NCBI GenBank assembly: GCA_002224055.1
Contig: AZLU01000183.1
Coordinates: forward strand, 1-64,000
Direction: 5' to 3'
Length of the DNA: 64,000 nt
Source of the DNA: Pezizomycotina sp. ARF18
Lineage: Eukaryota > Ascomycota
The translations under genes and the position numbers were made by a program. Below, in pieces: positions 23,787-33,341 of this stretch; position 1 is the stretch's first letter, and every line of letters starts with the position of its first letter. The notes under the pieces are model-generated. The model was given only the letters and a program-made list of their open reading frames with translations, had not been told where the DNA came from and did not search any database.

Positions 23787-26700
23787 TTAAATCCCCCCTT
23801 TTTTCTTTCTTTCATTCATTCTTTTTTTTTTGTCATTCACCGGTTTCATCATTCGGATTTTCTGACATTGAATCCATATTCGAATCTTCGCGCACCTTTT
23901 CTCACGTCTTCGCTCATCCTCACTTTCGTCCGTCTTCCCTGGCTCTGCCGTCTCTAGATCCTCAGGATCGGTTTCAGGTGCATCCACGGCTCGAAATTCT
24001 CTAGCAATGGCTTCTTTTTACTGGAATGGCGACTCTTCGATTTCCTATGTTTTATTTGAAGACCTCGATTCGGGTTCTGACTGTGGAGCTTCGCTATTTA
24101 GCTCTCTGACGCTTTGGATCTTGGCCTTTTCGATTTCTTGGTTTTCTCGGTCAGCAAATATTAGAATGTGATCTTTAGAGCTTTCTTGACGTGGCTCGCG
24201 CGATGCCTTCCTGCTCTGGGCGCTCGCATACCTGAGGACTCCACTGTTGCTTTGTAAAGGTCGTTGTCTTTCTTTACTGGAGGACTTGCTGGATTCTCCA
24301 ATTTTTTCATTCATAAAGGCTTTCCCATTTAACCAGCTGGCAGCTTGGCGAGTGTCTGCAAGTACGCGTTGTAGGTCCTCTTCTTCCCGCGCTTTGTAGA
24401 GGTCCAGTGAATCTTCAAGAGCTTTCGTCATCTCATCCTCGTAATTGTTACTCTTGGCCTTCCCTTTTCCTTTGGGATCCAAGGATCCCGCCTTGGTGCG
24501 ACTCTTGCTTGCTTTTGGTTTCGCGGATGCTTCATCTCGAGACTTTTTCAATGCTTCCTGGAGATCTTCCTCCTCTTTGGTTTTTGCCGTTCGTTTCGAG
24601 TTCTCCAGCGCTCTTTTGAGGCCTTCATCTTTAGTACTTTGTCATCCTTCTTTGCCGGTCTTTGATTTATCCTTAGACGTGCTGCTGTTCTTTCCGTCAG
24701 AGGTGGATTTTTGGTTGGTAGAACTGCCTTTGTCCTTGTCTTTGCATTCCTTCGCACTTCAGGTGGCAATAGCTGTGGCGGCATCTAATTCCTCAGTTGT
24801 CCAAGCAAAGGCGGAATGGCTCTTTCCGATCCATCCGGCGTGATGGATCTGACGTTGACCCATTTTTTGCTCTTCAAATGTCGCCCTTACCACTCTTCCT
24901 CTGGTCCCGAAGCTGCAGCAATAAACTTGTTTGGACTGCCGGTTTTGGATTTGCCGGCCTTGCTATCTACGGCAAGCGCAAGCACCTTGCATAGGAAGGG
25001 TGAGATGTTACACCGGTGTATCCATCTTTATCGAAATACTTCTAATTCGCCGTCTTTGTATCCGCGAGGCTGGTTTGAATAGATGTTGTGATTTCAAGAC
25101 GCGCTCGACTCCCCAGGCTTGGTTCGTATGGTTGTGACGTCGCTTTGCTATCTTTGCATCAGCCACAGCCATGGCTGTATCTTGAGGTGCTTAGAAGATT
25201 TTCGCCCTCAGGACTTTCCAGAGATTGTCGCACTATTCTTCAAACGGCCGCCGAGGCTGGGAATTCCATATCGGAATCATCAGATTACTAAACTCGGTCG
25301 AATCATCGAAGTTGTTCTGGTTTCGGAGTCTTTCGTCACGACACTCATGTAACGTGTCCGACGTCGTCCTCCCTGCCTTCTTCGAGAGCCCTTAGATAAC
25401 CTCGAACCTCTGCGCGATCCGTAGTGAGTAAGTGTTTTCCGACTCCCGGGCTGCTTCGGCATCAAGTTTACGCTCTATGGCCCACTGAGTGATCTCGACG
25501 TTGTAATCTTTAGGGCGCTGCAGTATCGTTCGCCTGTTTCTATCCATTCCGATAGCCTCCTAGCATGGCTGGATTCCGGCGTTGAAATGCCAGTAGAACT
25601 TCGCTTTCGGATGGGCTATATAGGTTAGGTTGACATTAATAATCTTTCAGCTTGACCTTGTTTCCGAAAAATACGAGACAAAACTCGAGGAGACCTCTAG
25701 TTCTGGAAATAGACTGATATCATTGTGTAGGTACCAACTCACATGAACGAAGATGGATTGTCGGGGCGTTTGCTATAGATCCGGTAATACTGTAATTGGT
25801 GAACGCGAACCTGGCGTAGAAAGCCGGAGTGTGGGGATCAGTTCCATCCGTAGGCCATGAAGCGTTTCTTATTTGACAATCCCAAGCATGAGTAAGTCTA
25901 TGATGAAGTCCAGCAAGGCGAAGGCAGAATATTAGCCAACCAAGGTTTTATGAGGTTTGGCTTGCTATTCTTGTAAAGATGAAGTAGAGAGAGTGTCGGC
26001 GAAATCTTGTAAATTGTAACACTTACTCGTGATTATAGTGGAGGTGAGGTCCGCAAACGGTCTCCAAAGTCGACCATCATTGACTGTACGATCTTTGAGA
26101 CAGAGCCCAAGGTCGCAACGATCAGCTACATATATACCTATATGTAAATATTGAAGCATTTAATGGTAAATTGGACATTAGCAAACTAAATTATTTAAAT
26201 AGAATCTGAGTGTTGGCTTCGAGGCCTTACCTAAGAGCGTACCTCCTGGTGGCATAACCTGAGCAATCTCTGGAATCAAATCGTCATGATCGATTTCAAA
26301 GATATTATCTATAAGATCCTATGTTAATCTCGCCTCTTTATGGATAATAGCTGACTTAGCATACTTAAATACACGAGTCCTTTTCTCATACGTACTCAGC
26401 CTGATACCGCCGGACCGTAGTATAGGGGTGATGAGGTCGACTATAAACTGCAGAAGCCTACTGGCTTCTCGAGCATGTTGACCGGTGCCTACACTGATGT
26501 TCTTGTATGGGCGTTTTTTGCCATCCTGCTTTCGATTTAGCTTTGCTGAGACCAGGCACTACCAAACTAGCTTGGAACCATAGGGCAATACCTTGTTTTG
26601 TTGTTGATCTACAAATATCGAATAACCCGATTTTATCTCGATTATTGTAAAAGTTTGTTGCTGTAAATGAATGAGAGAAGTGGAGTATTAAGGGATGAAC

Positions 26701-27110
26701 TTCAATTTATACCTCTAGAGGTAGGGAAAATTAGCCGATGTCTACTCCCGATGGAGGCGATTCTGGAGATGGGATGCGACCATCTTTAATGCTAGAAGAA
26801 CGCGACATCATGAGAAGTAATGGAAGGAACTACATCTAACAGGTTCATATACCGCTAATTCTTTTGTTTCAAATGTTATGGCGTTCAAATTATATTGAAG
26901 CCATTGTAATAAGATCATTTCGATCAGGATGGCACAGCTTAAGCAAGTGAGTCACAGAGTGTTCCTTTGCTCGCATTTGCACGGTGGGCTAGATCTATAG
27001 ATTCCTGACAAAATTAAAGTCTCCTTAATCGTTTGCGAAAAGAAGGTCTTTCCAAGGATTTCGCGGAAGTTCTCATTACCAAATTTCCTAGGGCGATGTC
27101 CGGATATGCA
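23787..27110 (-). pseudogene. Minus-strand copy of the unknown gene family, with UIM-like charged tail
   Basis: This is the better preserved copy, read from about 27110 down. Blocks: GHRPRKFGNENFREILGKTF near 27100-27045; KRPYKNISV and HAREASRLLQFIVDLITPIL at 26516-26390; FYAR with QYYRIYSKRPDNPSSFM at 25823-25743; EITQWAIERKLDAEAARESE at about 25500-25440; GYLRALEEGREDD near 25400; then SNQPRGYKDGELEVF near 25080. The C-terminal 700 nt are in better shape: 24551-24045 is one open frame of 168 codons, Lys/Glu/Ser-rich, with KEEEDLQEALKKSRDE, EDEMTKALEDSL and REEEDLQRVLADTRQ. These resemble ubiquitin-interacting motifs (acidic patch, then x-x-A/V-L-x-x-S/T). Two in-frame stops lie near 24650 and 24750. 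Several frame changes occur upstream. I do not recognise the protein. Epsin was considered because of the UIM-like tail, but no ENTH domain is visible. Confidence 0.5.
24045..24551 (-). CDS. Open segment encoding UIM-like helical repeats
   Basis: The longest intact frame of the minus-strand family copy (168 codons). It holds two UIM-like motifs (EDEMTKALEDSLDLYK and REEEDLQRVLADTRQ) and a third just upstream (KEEEDLQEALKKSRDE, about 24582-24532). The first two are spaced about 15 residues apart, as in tandem UIMs. The rest is Ser/Lys-rich and likely disordered. A basic patch KHRKSKSRHSSKKKP follows in another frame at about 24050-24000, possibly a nuclear signal. UIMs bind ubiquitin in known families; here this is inference from pattern only. 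Confidence 0.4.
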   Translation of the reverse strand: MKKSRDEASAKPKASKSRTKAGSLDPKGKGKAKSNNYEDEMTKALEDSLDLYKAREEEDLQRVLADTRQAASWLNGKAFMNEKIGESSKSSSKERQRPLQSNSGVLRYASAQSRKASREPRQESSKDHILIFADRENQEIEKAKIQSVRELNSEAPQSEPESRSSNKT

Positions 27111-27474
27111 GTATAAACCTTTGATCCCTGGAGTCTTTGAGCGTGTTACTACCAGGCTCTAGTGTAAAGAAGCAATTTCCCGCCTTAAGATAATGATAGC
27201 TAGCTGCATGCTTCATTACCAGATTCAAAACTCATGCACATCCATACCTCTTCCAAATTCGTTAGGGACTTTGAAGGGAAAACCCACGTACATACCTCAC
27301 TACATTCTGTCATTAAACTGCGGTTGCCTCCATCTCTTCTATTACTTTAGGGGCCGTCAATGCTCATAGAGTGTACCGGGTGAGATTCAATTTCAATTTT
27401 GTGAAGTGAAAGTTTTTTTCGACTACTAGTTTGGGGTATGTACATTATAAAATTACTCTTAATATTTCAATGTG

Positions 27475-27650
27475 ATGAAGTTATATTTGAAGACCTTTGA
27501 CCAATGTGGTGAGCACCACATTTCTTGTAGGAACACCATTACCATACATCATGTATATGCCTTATTGTACATAAATAGGGGAGCTTTCCCCCATCATCTC
27601 CATCAAGGAACCCAAGGATCAATCCCTCTTCACGGTGTTCCAACATTTCT
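27475..27650 (+). repeat. Diverged dispersed repeat, copy 2
   Basis: Same-strand relative of 20461-20690. Landmarks are AACACCATTACC at 27531, GTATATGCC, TTATTGTACA, GGGGAGC and CTTCACGGTGTTCC near 27628. An open frame from ATG 27475 runs to 27660. Similarity fades at both ends, so the true unit may be larger. Confidence 0.5.
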
Positions 27651-27702
27651 CAAACAATAGGAACGTCGGCCAGAAGTCATCGTCGGCAGATTTCAAATAT
27701 CT

Positions 27703-28076
27703 CTACTTTTTCTTCTTTTCTCCAGCATTGCTAGAGTGGCTCAAACTAATGATTCCGTTTCCAATACTCGATTCAAACCCTTCTCTAAATCTGCCACCGC
27801 CGGATCCAGTACTAGAGCTGCTATAAGAGAAAACGTGGGTCCCCGCTTGCGTTCCACTATGAAAGGTTTGAACATGGTGGTGTCCGCCGTGTTCATCAAT
27901 CCATTCGTGCACCTCCTGCCTGTGAGTGTTCCTATTCCTACAAGTATCGCATGTACAGGGCCGTGGAGAGCCCTCATCCCTCCGCCGGTCCCTCGGTTTC
28001 CACGAGGAGCACGCGAGGAGCCTCCAGCGTCCTCCGATGCGTTACCAGACTTATTAGCAGAGTCTTTGTCGGCCAT
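27703..28076 (-). CDS. Gly/Ser/His-rich small protein, frame change inside
   Basis: ATG at 28076 opens a hydrophilic Gly/Ser/Arg-rich N-terminus (MADKDSANKSGNASEDAGGS). At about 27965 coding character passes to a second frame reading CTCDTCRNRNTHRQEVHEWI, then HHHVQTFHSGTQ and a Gly/Ser-rich segment to about 27703. The CTCDTC plus His cluster could bind zinc, but no known finger fits. It is upstream of, and on the same strand as, the minus-strand family copy and could be a separate small gene or its detached N-terminus. The product is unknown. Confidence 0.35.
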
Positions 28077-28630
28077 GAATTACCCTTTAATCTTTGGTTA
28101 TATTGTTCGATGAGTGCTCATATTTCAAGGAGCGATAACACAGAGCAAGCTACTAACCGTGATACTAGCGTCATCTAGTTTAAAGTTGTGGCTAGATATG
28201 ATGCGCCGCTGGACCACATACTCGCCATGTGTTCCAGAATACAATCGGAATATAGCTATTCAAATGCTTGGGGAGACCTTTGCTTTCGATTTGCTAAAAT
28301 GTTCCTGCAACATTCCCGGAATGGAAGATGCAGAGTAAGGAAATCAATCCACTAGGGAAATTCTCGTACTTTTTAAATTATTTGTTACCCTACCGAAGCA
28401 AACCCATCAGAATTCCTTACCAACTTTCTAAAATGCGGGGCTCTCGGTCACATTTTAAGGCTGAAAGCCAGATGAATATGGCATAAACCAGAGCTCTTCG
28501 TCAATCCTCAATCCGCGATTCTTACTCAGACCGATAAAATCCTCATTTAATTCATCCTTGTGGTATCTTCTTGTCTATTTAGACGCATTTTTTGTGCGAT
28601 TCGATTCTCGCACGTATGAGAAATTCCGCA

Positions 28631-29385
28631 ATGTCCGCAGACCTAGGACACCAGAATCCGCCGAACTAAAGGCGAGAGTCTATTAACGGTGCTGAAACGT
28701 AAGTGTATACCTTTTAACTCTGAGGATTATATCTTCATGAAGCAGATTTATAACTCTAATCCATTTCCTGTATATTCAGTCATCTTAAGATACTGCTTAC
28801 CTGATTGCGGAAACTCAAGAAACAATGCACTAACACCATTATCTCTCGCAACTTAAGGATTCCGCCGCTAACTTACGAAGAATCCCAGCGCCACGAGCAA
28901 GCACGTCCGGAGCGCCAACCACAGCGGGTTGACCTCGGAGGCAATCGGCCGCGTCAAGCAAATTTTTCTGAACCAGAAATACCGCCCCAGCGGAACCATA
29001 ACTTCCTAAGCCTTGTACCCTTCCCAATACTCATAGCAATTTGCTTATATCTCGTCCTCAGCTACCGTGGCCCGCTGGAGCAGCCAGTCGTGTGGCCGTG
29101 GTCGGCAAGGTTAACCGTAAATGGTTCGGGATGCCACCGATTTGCGCCAACTTCCGATGTCCTTATGGCTCAAAACTTATTAGGGAATCTCGGCATCCAT
29201 ATCTCTCACCTAGGTACAACGGATGTGGAAGCGATAATGAGACACACCTACGGCGCCGCCTACACAGGTGCTTAGACAGGTGGGATGCATGGTGTATTGT
29301 GGGTATTTCAGTTCTTTGTGAAGCGCCTGTGGGCCCTAATAATCCGAATTCCTTCCCGGATAAACTCGTGGTAGTTTCCCTTTGA
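28631..29385 (+). pseudogene. Copy A of a membrane-anchored Cys-domain protein
   Basis: The start MSADLGHQNPPN (ATG 28631) meets an early in-frame TAA at 28667-28669 and aligns with the start of copy B. A frame at 28865-29095 is Pro/Gln/Arg-rich and ends in a membrane segment (FLSLVPFPILIAICLYLVL, about 29005-29060). In the next frame, 29110-29385 encodes the conserved domain: NRKWFGMPPICANFRCPYGS, YLSPRYNGCGS, CLDRWDAWCIVGISVLCEAP, then a C-terminus ending at TGA 29383-29385. Six Cys are present. The order N-tail, membrane anchor, extracellular Cys domain suggests a type II surface protein. W-F-G-x-x-P-x-C ... L-C resembles a small Cys-rich module (WFGTAPFC type) seen in many eukaryotic hypothetical proteins; that link is from memory. 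Confidence 0.5.
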
Positions 29386-30827
29386 ACACAAAAGAAAACA
29401 TTGGTATTTGCTCAAGGTTCCGGACCTAAAGGGTATCGCGCCATTTGTGTAGCTTTCTGCGCACAGAAATCAAGGTTTTCTATACGCAACAAGACCTTTT
29501 GGTCGTTTTCTCTCGAGCTCCATTGTTGTTATGGCTCGAGTTTTCCAGTGCATGCCCTGTTAATTGATTATCCCTAGCTTGTATCCTATACCCTAAGCCG
29601 CGAAAGCCCCGTTAGCGATATATGTAAATACTGTCATGTAAGCCTAACAGCGATCCGACTCTCTTATTAACAGGAGTTGTGTCGACGCCAGCGCGAGTCC
29701 TTTTTAAGGGTCTGTTTAAAAAGGGTTTTCTATATCGTACACGAAATCCCTTCGCGGAAACGTTCGACGAAGCTCTCGCTAGTTAAACCAAAGCAAACGC
29801 TCTTATCACGTCACGCAGGGCTCTTTTCTTTACAGATACAAAGGCATCCCAACTTTCAGAACTTTCGGAATATCAAATTCACCTAAGCATTGCATAGAAG
29901 CAAAGGAATCATTGGAAAAGCTGACCTATAGATACAATATGATGTCTCCCTCGAAAGGGAAATAGGGAAAATGAGAAGCGCATTAAAACAATCATCGAAA
30001 AACTACTTCCATACGATGTTGGCTTTCAGTCTGTACCATACAGATGTATCGTCAAGGAAAGTTGTTGAAACCCTGGCCAACGATCGAATTAGAATTCAAA
30101 CCAAGCCGAAAAACGGTATTTTCACGAAGGACCTCTGAGAATTGCACGCCTTGCAATCTTTTTATATTTCTACGGTGCAAGCAGTCGCGGAGCGGCATAA
30201 TGTCTCGTCTACTATATACATATCATTACCCCGAGCGAGCATTTAACAAGAATGAAATAAGAGCTTTGAAAGTACTGTTTCCATAGTATGATGCAAGGTT
30301 TGATACGAAATATTTGTCACGCTTACATCTCTAGCTCGGGCGTGCTGTTAGATATTCTAGATGCTAAGCGCCGAGATATCTTTCCTGATGAGAGCAGATG
30401 CATAAGCGCCGTTCCATCAATTTTGCTTCTGATTCGTCTATTATGCAGCTCCCCAGAATGTGAAGGAATATTACAAGGAACGCCCCGCACCAGTTGGCGG
30501 CCTATCAAAATCCTTGCAGCTGCATCTCTTCGGAAGTGGTAAAAATTTAAAGCACATTTCCTTTTCCAGTCACTTCCGGATTATGTACAAGGCCGTCGCG
30601 TCGATTTTTTACCCTACCTGAAGTGTCAAACACTTTCATCACGTCCCTTGTTCTAAAACGCGGGACGGCTGCATACGACATTATTAAATGTATAATTCCT
30701 CGCAATCCACAACAGGAATTCAGGGAACACATCGGGGATTCTCTTTCGAGGTGGATCATTGCGACATCACGTCCTTCCCCTATCTACCCTTTTTAGAAGC
30801 CCATCACATTAGAGTGAGAGCTCCACA
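29386..30827. other. Spacer between the two Cys-domain copies
   Basis: No assignable gene. The plus strand has open stretches at about 30044-30286 and 30550-30790, and the minus strand at 30547-30759, but they overlap each other and match nothing I know. Part of this spacer may be the decayed promoter and 5' region duplicated with copy B. Confidence 0.3.
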
Positions 30828-31620
30828 ATGTCCGCGTCAAAAGAACTAAATCACACGCCCTCTAGTGGAAGAGAACCCGGGACGCCACCTACATCTGAGG
30901 ACTCGGAAGTGAACGTGCAAGCCCATTACGACCCCAGAGGCAGCAGATAGCCGTCGGTCGTGATCGAGGAGTACGTCGAATAAATACACGTCGAAAGGAA
31001 TATCACCGACCACTGAACATGGATTTTCAATTTATTGCTTTGCTTTGCCTTCTATCTGCAGTGACTGGAGCAATTATTGCCAACTGCTTCAAATCAGCAG
31101 ATGACGGAATTCCAGCGAGCTCGGGCGCATCAAATAAATGCTGCCAAGATATCTCTAGTTATTTATCGACATTAGAGAACCGGCTCGAAAATCGGTTCCA
31201 AAGAGTCGAAGTTATTGATCAGAGAATGGATTCGGTCGAGAGGAATATAGATTCGGTCAAACAGAAAATGGACTCGATCGAGCAACAAATAAATTCAATA
31301 GAGCAGCAAATTCAAAACCTGTGGGACCATAGACGTACGCAGAGCAATGAAGAGAAATTTATCGGAAAGTTAACCGCAATGGTTTGGAAAGCCTCCTTTC
31401 TGCGCGAAGCCCAAGTGTCCGTACGGCTCGACAACGATCATGAGGTCAAGCATCCTACCTTTCGCCCATATACAACGGGTGTGGTAGCGCGCAGGAATCG
31501 GATCTCAAAGTTCGTCTCAACAAATGCTTAAGTAGGTGGGATGCTACTTGTTTGCAAGGTATATCGATTCTCTGTGAAGCGCCGGTCGATCCGAATAATC
31601 CGTATTCATTCCCGAAATAA
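30828..31620 (+). CDS. Copy B of the Cys-domain protein, with heptad coiled coil
   Basis: ATG 30828 opens a 40-codon hydrophilic frame (MSASKELNHTPSSGREPGTP) ending in TAG at 30948-30950, equivalent to the start of copy A. A second ATG at 31019 opens a 170-codon frame: a hydrophobic leader (residues 1-21, MDFQFIALLCLLSAVTGAII) that may be a signal peptide or anchor, a Cys pair, and a coiled coil of four near-identical heptads (residues 70-97, based on MDSVERN/IDSVKQK/MDSIEQQ/INSIEQQ). From 31380 the conserved domain is read in changing frames: W-F-G-K-P-P-F-C, YLSPIYNGCGS, CLSRWDATCLQGISILCEAP, ending SFPK and TAA 31618-31620. Relative to copy A one base is missing at the W-F-G site. Surface location is inferred. 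Confidence 0.5.
31226..31309 (+). repeat. 21-nt tandem repeat encoding heptads
   Basis: Four 21-nt units share the pattern AT(G/A)GA/ATTC..T, each encoding one heptad with hydrophobic residues at a and d (M/I and V/I). The unit length matches one coiled-coil heptad exactly, so repeat growth lengthens the coil without a frame change. No such tract exists in copy A. Confidence 0.75.
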
Positions 31621-32441
31621 CTCGTGGCGGCTTTCCTTTGGATGGGACGGATGTAATCACAAAGTAATCACAACAGGGTTCATGGTTAAAGGGATTCAAT
31701 ATGGAAGGATCAGAAGGATTTCTCAAAAGCTTGAGACTTAAGGCTTTTTTGTTATTCCTGTAGTCTCGGTTTTCATTTAAAAAGCCAAGATTGCGTGTAT
31801 GCAGTAACATTATTTGTATGAGCATGCGCGCTGTGTTGTCAGCGTGACCTTTTTTCTGATTATGTACGCCCGTTGCAAATCGATTGCTATCAATTCGTAT
31901 CTTTTATTTATTGACCGCCAGAGCCCCCCCTTGTGCAGATAGAGAACCATGTCTTTCGACGCGAAAGCGCGATTTCGAGCTTCTTGATAACCAAAATATT
32001 GCCACTATGGGGTTTGATGCTTATTGGAGGTAATTGAAAGGACTCTATAGCTCTAAATTTTACATTTTACAAATATATCGCGAAGAAGGCTGTCATGGCC
32101 AATGCGCCGTCAAAATGCAAGACGAACAAAACAAATCCAAACCAAAAGTATGAGCCAAAAAGAGTAGGATGAGGGAGGACGAAGGGAGTCTCATTTCGAC
32201 TTATGACCATATACTGCCGAAATTTTCATAGGCTGAAACCATTAAGTATACAAGAATTTCGTTAGCGTTCGTTTTTTCTCCCTTTATTTTTTTGACGCTT
32301 GAGCATTTAGATCTCCAAGTCGTTAAACTTGGGTAATCCTCTCCTTAATAGACTGCTTCTGACGTAGGTAGATAGGTATAAGTTACTAAAAATAACACAC
32401 TGACCGAATTAATGCACGTGTAGTCGAGACAACGCTTTAAG

Positions 32442-32449
32442 TATATAAA
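32442..32449 (+). promoter_or_regulatory. TATA box upstream of the His/acid-rich ORF
   Basis: TATATAAA followed by G lies 293 bp before ATG 32735. The identical TATATAAAG occurs 246 bp before ATG 35551. Between box and start codon the sequence is pyrimidine-rich near 32460-32475, then A-rich, as expected of a 5' leader. Confidence 0.4.
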
Positions 32450-32485
32450 GACGGAGATCTTCCCTCCATCCCTCCGTTGCAAAAC

Positions 32486-32504
32486 GCCGTTGAAAAACAA
32501 CGGC
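32486..32504 (+). promoter_or_regulatory. Perfect 7-bp hairpin in the predicted leader
   Basis: GCCGTTG, loop AAAAA, CAACGGC. It lies about 40 nt after the TATA box, so it would be at or just inside the transcript start. No following U run, so it is not a bacterial-type terminator. A regulatory role is inference only. Confidence 0.35.
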
Positions 32505-32734
32505 CTTATAAAACAAGAAGCCCCAGAAACAATTTCTCTTCCAACATCGTATTCATACAACTATACCCTAAAAAACTAGCAAAAGTCTACTCAACAACCA
32601 ACGTGAATAAAAGGTAGCCACTATTTCATCATTATCTAATCAGTTTCTCAGGCGAGGTAATATTCTAAGAAGTTAATAAATTTATACCCAACTTAGAAAC
32701 CAACGTCGTCTACAATAAAACAAATACTTCCGAA

Positions 32735-33341
32735 ATGTCCCGAGAGCATCGCAGCCACCAGCATCAGCACCACCACAACGATATTCGCTTCTGGGATTCT
32801 CCATTCCATGGTGCATGACCGAGTATGAATTTCCGCACGGCAATATTCATTGGATTTGCCGTAGAACCACCCGTCGACATGATTCGTCTGGCACAACGAC
32901 CCGGACATGGACTGATAGCTTTGAAGCGAACTCCCATCAGCTAAAATCTATCACCAATATCGGAAGTTTTGGGACCATGGTGACCACCAGGGTTACTATA
33001 TGAAAGAGAAAGAGAAGCGGTTCAAGGTTCCGTTCCATGGAGGGTCAATTACTTATTACCCTTCCGAAGAAGACGACTATGAGGATGATTACGATCATCA
33101 TGAGCAGGACGACAACCATGACGACAGAGAAAGCTATACTAGAAGGAGTATCGACCATGAACGAGAGTACGAACATGACCACGAACATAGCTACGAACGT
33201 AGCTCTGAACATGAGTACGAAGAAGACCACGAACACAACCACGGATACCACCACAGACGCGACCGCGGACGCGACTACGAACGTGACCGGAGCCGCGATC
33301 GTAAGCGCGAACAGAGCAGCAAAGGGTCAGATTTGCTTTAG
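32735..33341 (+). CDS. His/Asp/Glu/Arg-rich low-complexity protein, frame interrupted
   Basis: ATG 32735 gives MSREHRSHQHQHHHNDIRFW, followed by a TGA at 32816-32818. Another frame is open through 32815-33000 (MTEYEFPHGNIHWICRR). The last frame, open from about 32922, reads KIYHQYRKFWDHGDHQGYYM, then KVPFHGGSITYYPSEEDD, and becomes almost entirely D, E, H, R and Y (repeats of the form EHDHEHSYER) up to 33341. The repeated His/acid pairs could bind metal ions or be a disordered polyampholyte. Two frame changes are needed. No known family is recognised. Confidence 0.4.

Noticed and set aside
23787-25870. Epsin (ENT1/2-like) on the basis of UIM-like motifs
   Set aside because: No ENTH domain motif is found upstream, and the upstream blocks match the unknown family copy instead.
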